This document shows positions 56,671 to 64,000 of a DNA stretch of 64,000 nt, piece after piece. The notes beneath the pieces are model-generated. The model had not been told where the DNA came from. It did no database searches and worked only from the letters and a program-made list of their open reading frames with translations. This DNA comes from Symsagittifera roscoffensis (taxonomy: Eukaryota; Xenacoelomorpha; Acoela; Convolutidae), in NCBI RefSeq assembly GCF_963678635.1, contig NC_087062.1, positions 12,194,670 through 12,258,669 of the forward strand, written 5' to 3'. The translations under genes and the position numbers were made by a program. Positions within the stretch are counted from its first letter, which is position 1; every line of letters starts with the position of its first letter.

Positions 56671-58359
56671 CGGGATCTTTGGATGAGCTTCCTGGTGGTA
56701 GAGAATCTGGACGACGCCGACCAATTCATCTTGGGCAGAGATTTTGTCAGGAATTTTGACGTAATGATTGACTTGAACAACGGTCTGATACGGATTAGAA
56801 ACCCGGACCGGAAGTATGTTAAGAGACCAATTAATAGGATAATAACAGACGAAGACAAGGTACCAATTTTTTTGGATAGGAAAGTAAAATTACAACCAGG
56901 ACAGGCTGTAGTAGCAATTTTTAGAATGAGAAATTTGAATTCGTTAAGTGATAGTAAACAGGTTTGCTTAGTACTGAATCCAAATAGTCAGAGTTCGGTG
57001 ATTTTAGGCCGGAGCTTCTCGGTAACGCGAAACGGACTGTGTGTCAGTGTGTTGTTGAACACACTGGACACCACGGTTTCAATCCAGCGTGGAAAGAAGC
57101 TTGGCTACGCTTTGCCGATGAGGACCGACTATGAGGAGACACAAAACTTGAAGAAAAATAGTGTGAAAGACTGTCCTTATCATGCCAATAAAGATAAAAT
57201 TTTAAAGAGGATTAATGAATTAAAATCTATTCGTAAAATGTTTTCAATGAAATCCGAAACGGACGACGGCTTATCAAGCTGCTCGAATTTTCCGGAACGC
57301 CCCTCGTCATATGAACTGGAATCTGACAAACCGGTTTTGCCAGAGATAGAACATTTAAAAGGGAAAATAGGTGAGGGAGATTTCAAAAAATTACGGGACC
57401 TCCTAAATCGGAACGCAGATGTATTTTCAAAACATAAGGCGGATATCGGTTGCTGTAATTTCGTCGAACACGAAATCGAACTAGAAGAGGGCGCCGTTCC
57501 CCATAGGGAAGGCGCAAGACGAATGACGCCACACAAATCGGAAGCGTGCCGAGCGGAGATAGAAATGTTGCTTGAATACGACATGATAGAACCCTCGAAA
57601 TCGCCATGGGCTTGCGGAGTAGTAATGGCGAAAAAGAAAGGGGGGCAGCTTAGATTTTGTTGCGACTTTCGTTACTTGAACGCGGTAACGATAAAAGATG
57701 CGTACCCGATACCGCGAATAGACGAGAGCCTATCTAAGCTTGGTGATGCCAAGTTCTTCACCACATTGGACTTAGGTTCTGCCTTCTGGCAGGTCCCTCT
57801 GCGAAAGAAGGACAGAGAGAAGACCGGATTCGCGTGCGAGTTCGGATTGTACCAGAAGCAGGCCAATCAGGCGGAAATAAAGGAGGGATTCTCGTTTCTG
57901 GACAAAGAAACTTATGAAGCGCTTCCCTTAACGAGATGGTTGGATAAGTCTGGACATCCAATTCCAGGGCACCCAGAGTTACCTGTAGAGAAAGCAGCCG
58001 AGATAAAGATCCTGTCCAAGGAGGACCCGGTCCCCTTGGATCTGTTGCTGCGCTCGAACCTGGTCCAGCAAGAACTCTCTCGCATGAATATAAACAACCT
58101 CTCATTATTGGATAAAACGGTGCAAGTCACACCACAAGTGATGCGGATGCTGGGTGGATTGTTAGAAAGAGAAGTGACCAGAGATGACCCCGAGTGGACA
58201 GCTGCAGTGGCATCGCTAACAGTCAGTAAGAAAGTGAAGATCATGCCGTCCAGACGACAGCACGAAGAGAATGAGAGGGATTGTAGGACAATAGTTCAGC
58301 AACTAGTATCCCCAATACCCCAAGAGATTTTAACCAGTACTTCTTACGGACAGAAATAA
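56671..58359 (+). pseudogene. Retroelement pol remnant: protease end, truncated RT, distal tail, copy 1
   Basis: Same frame as gag, directly after the TGA; the first ATG is 56683. FILGRDFVRNFDVMIDLNNG is the C-terminal half of the protease. RT follows with PSKSPWACGVVMAKKKGGQL, LRFCCDFRYLNAVTIKDAYP and FTTLDLGSAFWQVPLRKKD. At about 57857 the frame jumps to an unrelated tail of about 165 residues, skipping the RT active site, RNase H and integrase. TAA at 58357-58359. Confidence 0.85.
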
Positions 58360-58794
58360 CAGGGAAGCAGCCAGCGAAAGAAAACCGTCACCTTCGTGGA
58401 CCAAGATAAGGAAGGTAAAAAGGTAGAACAAAATCGGCTGCAAGACTATTTGTCCGGGGAGACGAATGATGAAAAGAACCAGCGATCACAAGATCAACAC
58501 CCGGGACAAGAAAATTTGTCCGGGGAGTCTGAGATAGACGAGAAAATTCCTGATGAGAAACAGGACCTAGAGAACAAGGTTTTGTCAGGGGAGTTCAGAT
58601 GGATGCGAAGAAGGCACAGACATGATCTGGAGGAGCGTGCAGTCTCCAGCACAACCTCTTCGACGGATGATGATTCCCGAAACTCAGGAATGGACACCTA
58701 TTTAGACAGGAAATCGACTGCACTGGTAACTTGCCTTTCAATAAGAACCAGACCAAAACAAAACAGATCCGAACTCGGATATTCCCGACACTAA
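58360..58794 (+). pseudogene. Retroelement 3' frame with LSGE repeats, reading into repeat end
   Basis: Continues in the same frame after the TAA; acidic, with three LSGE words (DYLSGE, ENLSGE, KVLSGE) about 25 residues apart. From about 58717 it reads into the returning copy of the unit end and is no longer element-specific. Whether this was once a 3' ORF or the end of pol is not clear. Confidence 0.4.
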
Positions 58795-59407
58795 GTCTAC
58801 ATTAAAAAGAGCGTGATTCATTGGTGTGGATTGTAACATAATAAATTTTTGGGAAAAGTGACTGCCCTGAGGATTTTAGTAGGTCTAGCTCGGGCAGTCC
58901 GAAGGCAGATAGGTAACACAGTACTCGGTGGGTGCAATAGCCGCCCACTTGAGAAAATTACTGCCTTCAAAGTTTTGTCTGTTTGGTGCAACACTGAGCA
59001 GGGAAAGCTTTTTCTTTAAAAGACAGGTTCGACTATTGTACTGCGACCGACTAAGAGTACATCACACATACGGTTTTTTTACATAGTTTGACACTAAATA
59101 TATATATTTTGTTTTTTTTTTGGATTTTAAATCAACATAAACTGTGCTTGATTGGGTATTGAGTACACTATCTTTTAAATTGACTGATAACATCATATTG
59201 TGCTAGTTTTCAAATCTTACCACCGATAATCGGTTAGTGTGAATAAATTTTATACAAACTGTACTCTGATAACATACAGGGATTCGTGGTCACTATTTAA
59301 TAGAATCTTGTGAAAATTATTGTGTTGTGTCATTATTATTGTTAACAAAACTATAAGTTATCTAGCAATCGGGTTAAGTATAGGCATTAATAAGTGACAA
59401 ATAGAGA

Positions 59408-59776
59408 ATGAGTCTAGACAAGTCAAGGATACCAAAACGAGGTAATAGCTCTAGCAAATTCATACCTGAAAAGCAAAGAAAAACGATGACCGATCCTTTT
59501 GTGGATTGGATCAAGCGATCCCGGTCCGATAGAGGGGAGACGGTTTCAGGCAGAATGGTTGAAACGAGGAGTCAGAAGACCTCAGAAGAGCGAAAAGAAC
59601 TGTTAGAAGTGGAGGTCAATACGGACCATACCATGAACGACAACCAGGAAGTAAATGGACTGGAAGGGAGAGGCAGAAGGCTGGCGAGTGAATCTACTCC
59701 GGTAGAACAAGGCCATGATTTTGCCACTTCCACCGGGACATTGGATATAAGACCTGTATTTTTCCACATCGATTAA
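59408..59776 (+). CDS. Retroelement ORF1, copy 2
   Basis: Same 122-codon frame as 53190-53558. The candidate donor is at 59702 and the acceptor ends at 60038, as in copy 1. No domain recognised. Confidence 0.6.
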   Translation: MSLDKSRIPKRGNSSSKFIPEKQRKTMTDPFVDWIKRSRSDRGETVSGRMVETRSQKTSEERKELLEVEVNTDHTMNDNQEVNGLEGRGRRLASESTPVEQGHDFATSTGTLDIRPVFFHID

Positions 59777-60038
59777 TGTACAAATTACATCCCGCTTTTT
59801 CCGTGTAATAACCCCGAATCGATATCTTCCCAATGTTAAAAGTTTTTCCACTACTGGTAACTTTCGCTGCTAAATGACAAAAGATATCAACTTTTTCATA
59901 TTCATGCTATCTATTTTTTTCTGTATTACATCTTTAGCGATTAATCCGTCAAAGTTTTCTAATGAACTTAACAGTGCCTTAATAGATATGAAAAACACCG
60001 AGCGATGATTCGTTTTATTTACGAGTGACACTGAGCAG

Positions 60039-62291
60039 GGTGACACTGACAAGACGTCAAGACAGAGAGTCAAGGTCCGGATCTCGACCAGCACGAAGCT
60101 ACCTGGGACCGACAGGGTTACACCGCCACTAGTGACGCCACTCGTGGATAATGGGGCAGCACTAGAAGAAGCTTTAAACAACATAGTGGACAGTTTAGGA
60201 GAACAAAACAAGCAGATGTCAATAAGGATGAGCGAACTAGAAAGAGCAGTTCACATTGAAAGAGAAAGTCTGCGGGAAGAAATAAACCGCAATAGAAAGG
60301 AAGTTGGCAGGAGCGAAAAACGCTTGAAAGAAAGAACGGACGAGCATATGGCGAAGAACTTGTCAAGAATGACCAGAGAGGCGGAACAGCGAGAGTTACG
60401 CTTAAGAGACGACATGGAGAGGTTAAGAATTCAGCAAGAGCAGTCTCTTGGGACTCTTGACACAAAGATAGACGCCATGATGGAGCGGCGAACTCAGGCT
60501 ATCATGGATAGGTTGGACGGGGTACTAAACAGCAAGAGTGGACCAAAAGAAGGAGAACCGAACTCGGGAGGTCCCAGCAGGGAACCGAGGGTGAACTTCA
60601 ATGAACATCAAAAGAGGAAGACGTATGGATCCACTAGAGGCAGGGGCAGTTCATCAGGCTATGCCACAAGGTGTAATGGAGCATGGGGCCCGAGCAGTAG
60701 AGCAAGTTCAACGGGGAACAGACAGACCTCTAACGAACGACCAACGCAAGGCATACATGCGACTGGGAGAAGTGATTCCGGCAACAGGGGGCATGCAAGC
60801 CCGAGGAGGAGTCATGTGGGCCAAGCGGGAAACACTCACGGTGATTCGGCTTGCAGGGATGCACCGCACACAGAGCCTTCGACGAGGTGTGATGACACTC
60901 AAGCAGGACACTCAAGGGATGCTACGGCAATGGCCACAGCATTTGAACCCCTAAACAGGTCTTTGGAGACATTCCTGACAAGGTTATCAAGAACCAATGA
61001 ACGCAGTGAGAAGTCCAGAAGAGTCTTTAAGAAACCAAGATGCTACAAAGACGAATCTGATGGCTGTATTGATACCTGTATAGAGGTAATGAAGCTGCAT
61101 TTCGAGGAAGAGGACTTGTCGGAGAGACAGGAATGCAGCGCGCTCACCAGCAACTTAGAAGGGACAGCCCTGAACTGTGTCATGGCCAAGAAGCAATATC
61201 AACGTGACACTGCTGAGAAAATCTTCGAAATCTTGTTTAACCGTTTCGGATCAGGGGTGCAGGGGCACCAGGCGATGATGCGCTTCGAGAAACGGAGGCA
61301 ACGAGAAGATGAAACGATAGACAAGTTTCTCGATGATTTGGAAATGCTGAGGAGACGCAGCCAACCGGACGAGTCAAACCGAAGGATGAACTTGGCCGTA
61401 GCCTCGAAATTTATCGACGGTGTGAAGAATGATGAACTTCGTACGATGCTAGCAACGCATTACACACCACTATCAACCAATGCGCCAACACCGGAGGAGT
61501 TGAGGCTCAAATCAAAAGAGTATCTTTTGTTGAAACCTCCTTCGAGATCTGGATATTACAAGAACAATTATGGCAATTTTAACAACGGACCAGCAAACCA
61601 AGGGAACAATTGGTACAAACCGAGGGATGATATGGACAAGAGACGCTCTTGTGCTAATTGCAGTTCAACGGACCATCATGTGTCAGCATGCCCAGCTTAC
61701 AAACAAGGCATGAAAGCAATAGGCTTTAGCCTCGAGGACGAAGATGCGTCAGAGTTGGACCATGAGGATTTCATGAGAGGAGTAATTGCGAAATTCGGCC
61801 CGAGGTGTTTCTTTTGCAACTTGGAAGGTCATTTTAAATCAGATTGTCCGCAATTCTGGGATGCAGTGGCAGACATTAAGCATCCAAGACATGAAGAAGC
61901 GTTGTCAGGAGTGAAAGCCAGCAAGGCTCGACTTTTGAGTGAAGCAGAGGCACGCAGAAAGGATAAACCTCAAGAGCTGGCGGCAAAGAAAATGCAAGCG
62001 GTAATAGAGGAGACACGTGAGCCGGAACCAGCAACTGCGGCTCACGACTTCAAGGTCGATTATAAGGCAGCCGCGAGGGATGCTCTAAATAGAGTGCAGC
62101 AGGAACTAGTGACGAAAGAGATCGAACAAAAAGTGAAACTTGAACTGGAGAATGAAAAACTTCAGGAGCAACTGAATACCTTCGAAGCAACGGAGTTCGA
62201 GAAAACTAAAGCACCAAGCAGTTTGAGCATGAAGCTTAATGTGATCTCCGGTCAGTGGTTCGGCATGGTGCCGCAAGGAAGCAAGATATAA
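60039..62291 (+). pseudogene. Retroelement gag, copy 2, stopped before protease
   Basis: Same domains as copy 1 through both zinc knuckles (61650-61691 and 61806-61847). A C to T change makes TAA at 62289-62291 where copy 1 has CAA, so gag is cut off from protease. The start is uncertain as in copy 1 (GTG 60132 or a splice junction at 60039). Confidence 0.85.
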
Positions 62292-62876
62292 TCGATAATC
62301 TCAGTGGCTGGACATCAGGTGATCAGAAATCTGAGTGAACCATCCGAGTTCACTTTGTTGCATTTGGACACATATGCAGATTATCTGAGGCAGGTGGAGC
62401 CACGCACCGAGTCGAGAGCTGTGCGAGCACTACTAACGACGGGTGGCCCTCGCATGAAGAAACTTCATGGAAGCTATGGGCCGTATCAAGTAATGCTGAA
62501 TGTGGATGGAATCAGTATTTACACCAGGACTTATGTAACAACAGATGATGACCAAATGGGGCAGATCTATTTGGGAGAAGAGGAACTCAAAGTCCGCAGG
62601 ATAGGCCATGACGCCATGATGGAACAAGACGCAGTACACATTGGGTATGAAGCAGATGTGACCGCACATCTGCTCGACACCAACGGAACAAAAATCGGAG
62701 TCACAGGGCTTCTGGACACAGGAGCGGTGGTGAGTGTGATGCCGATAAAAACTTGGGAAAGAATGGGCTTCACGCGGGAAGATCTAATTCCAACGAATCT
62801 CCGACTGGCCGCCGCCAATCGAGGAGCTATCTACGTGGCCGGAAGAACACCAATAACGGTCCTCCACATGGGATGA
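62292..62876 (+). pseudogene. Retroelement protease half, copy 2
   Basis: Same frame after the TAA: retropepsin with LLDTGA (Asp at 62715), ending at TGA 62874-62876, at the same place inside the protease as in copy 1. Four residues present in copy 1 upstream of the protease are missing through the 12-bp deletion near 62475. Confidence 0.8.
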
Positions 62877-64000
62877 CGGGATCTTTGGATGAGCTTCCTG
62901 GTGGTAGAGAATCTGGACGACGCCGACCAATTCATCTTGGGCAGAGATTTTGTCAGGAATTTTGACGTAATGATTGACTTGAACAACGGTCTGATACGGA
63001 TTAGAAACCCGGACCGGAAGTATGTTAAGAGACCAATTAATAGGATAATAACAGACGAAGACAAGGTACCAATTTTTTTGGATAGGAAAGTAAAATTACA
63101 ACCAGGACAGGCTGTAGTAGCAATTTTTAGAATGAGAAATTTGATTTCGTTAAGTGATAGTAAACAGGTTTGCTTAGTACTGAATCCAAATAGTCAGAGT
63201 TCGGTGATTTTAGGCCGGAGCTTCTCGGTAACGCGAAACGGACTGTGTGTCAGTGTGTTGTTGAACACACTGGACACCACGGTTTCAATCCAGCGTGGAA
63301 AGAAGCTTGGCTACGCTTTGCCGATGAGGACCGACTATGAGGAGACACAAAACTTGAAGAAAAATAGTGTGAAAGACTGTCCTTATCATGCCAATAAAGA
63401 TAAAATTTTAAAGAGGATTAATGAATTAAAATCTATTCGTAAAATGTTTTCAATGAAATCCGAAACGGACGACGGCTTATCAAGCTGCTCGAATTTTCCG
63501 GAACGCCCCTCGTCATATGAACTGGAATCTGACAAACCGGTTTTGCCAGAGATAGAACATTTAAAAGGGAAAATAGGTGAGGGAGATTTCAAAAAATTAC
63601 GGGACCTCCTAAATCGGAACGCAGATGTATTTTCAAAACATAAGGCGGATATCGGTTGCTGTAATTTCGTCGAACACGAAATCGAACTAGAAGAGGGCGC
63701 CGTTCCCCATAGGGAAGGCGCAAGACGAATGACGCCACACAAATCGGAAGCGGAGATAGAAATGTTGCTTGAATACGACATGATAGAACCCTCGAAATCG
63801 CCATGGGCTTGCGGAGTAGTAATGGCGAAAAAGAAAGGGGGGCAGCTTAGATTTTGTTGCGACTTTCGTTACTTGAACGCGGTAACGATAAAAGATGCGT
63901 ACCCGATACCGCGAATAGACGAGAGCCTATCTAAGCTTGGTGATGCCAAGTTCTTCACCACATTGGACTTAGGTTCTGCCTTCTGGCAGGTCCCTCTGCG
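62877..64000 (+). CDS. Retroelement pol, copy 2, partial at window edge
   Basis: Protease C-terminal half (FILGRDFVRNFD), spacer, and RT start to FTTLDLGSAFWQVPL at the window end, open throughout. The first ATG is 62889. A 9-bp in-frame deletion near 63750 removes three residues relative to copy 1. The window cuts it before the point where copy 1 is deleted, so it cannot be judged complete or not. Confidence 0.85.

Larger units (their letters stand above)
52499..58716 (+). mobile_element. Ty3/Gypsy-like retroelement, copy 1 (internally deleted)
   Basis: First of two tandem copies (offset 6218 bp, beginning at GACTGCACTGG). Order: end of the 4751-bp unit, leader 52651-53189, small ORF, gag-protease ORF, protease end plus RT start, pol tail. 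The RT breaks off after the FACEFGLYQ segment and joins the distal pol tail, so the YxDD active site, RNase H and integrase are absent. LTR borders and a primer binding site are not resolved. Not able to move by itself. Confidence 0.85.
58717..64000 (+). mobile_element. Ty3/Gypsy-like retroelement, copy 2 (runs off window)
   Basis: Second tandem copy, beginning with only the last ~150 bp of the 4751-bp unit (58717-58868), then the leader, ORF1, gag, protease and the start of RT up to the window end. It differs from copy 1 by a nonsense codon at 62289, a 12-bp in-frame deletion near 62475, a 9-bp in-frame deletion near 63750 and scattered substitutions. The two are therefore separate copies and not a perfect artefactual duplicate. 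Confidence 0.85.

Overview
The window looks like nuclear DNA of an invertebrate animal. It is AT-rich, has T-rich introns with GT...AG borders, and contains degenerate LINEs, hAT-like and foldback DNA elements, tRNA-derived SINE-like sequences and a Ty3/Gypsy-type retroelement. I cannot name the species. Region 1 (1-33285, + strand): the 3' two thirds of one multi-exon ABC transporter gene of the ABCC/MRP family. I place 21 coding exons, from the end of the first transmembrane domain (TMD1) through NBD1, a long charged linker, TMD2 and NBD2, to a TAG stop at 33283-33285. The 5' exons lie outside the window. Reading phase is kept across every junction except one: between 10554 and 17055 a short exon (length 3n+2) that should carry the NBD1 H-loop could not be found. 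NBD1 also has two possible 5' splice sites, one of which adds about 55 Lys/Glu-rich residues. Introns of this gene are full of repeats. One family, always in the gene's orientation, recurs in at least ten introns, and its 3' end often sits 10-110 nt before the splice acceptor (introner-like). Other intron contents are a second ~300-bp family, an 800-bp near-perfect palindrome, a 520-bp hAT derivative with target duplication, several MITEs, SINE-like tRNA modules and 1.9 kb of degenerate CCAT repeats. Region 2 (33286-43150): no intact gene. It holds decayed non-LTR retrotransposons: endonuclease and reverse transcriptase pieces on the minus strand (34690-36250), duplicated ORF1-like pieces (37730-40540), and endonuclease and RT pieces on the plus strand (40540-43150). 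Region 3 (43147-52650): two tandem, nearly identical copies of a 4751-bp non-coding unit rich in hairpins and in the motif CCGGA(A/G)GGGT. Inside each unit is an older, diverged ~848-bp duplication whose main hairpin shows compensatory base changes. Region 4 (52499-64000): tandem copies (offset 6218 bp) of a Ty3/Gypsy-like element with a 5' leader, a small ORF, a gag with two zinc knuckles fused to an aspartic protease, and reverse transcriptase. Copy 1 has lost most of pol. Copy 2 has a nonsense codon in gag and runs off the window. Both carry the same in-frame TGA inside the protease.
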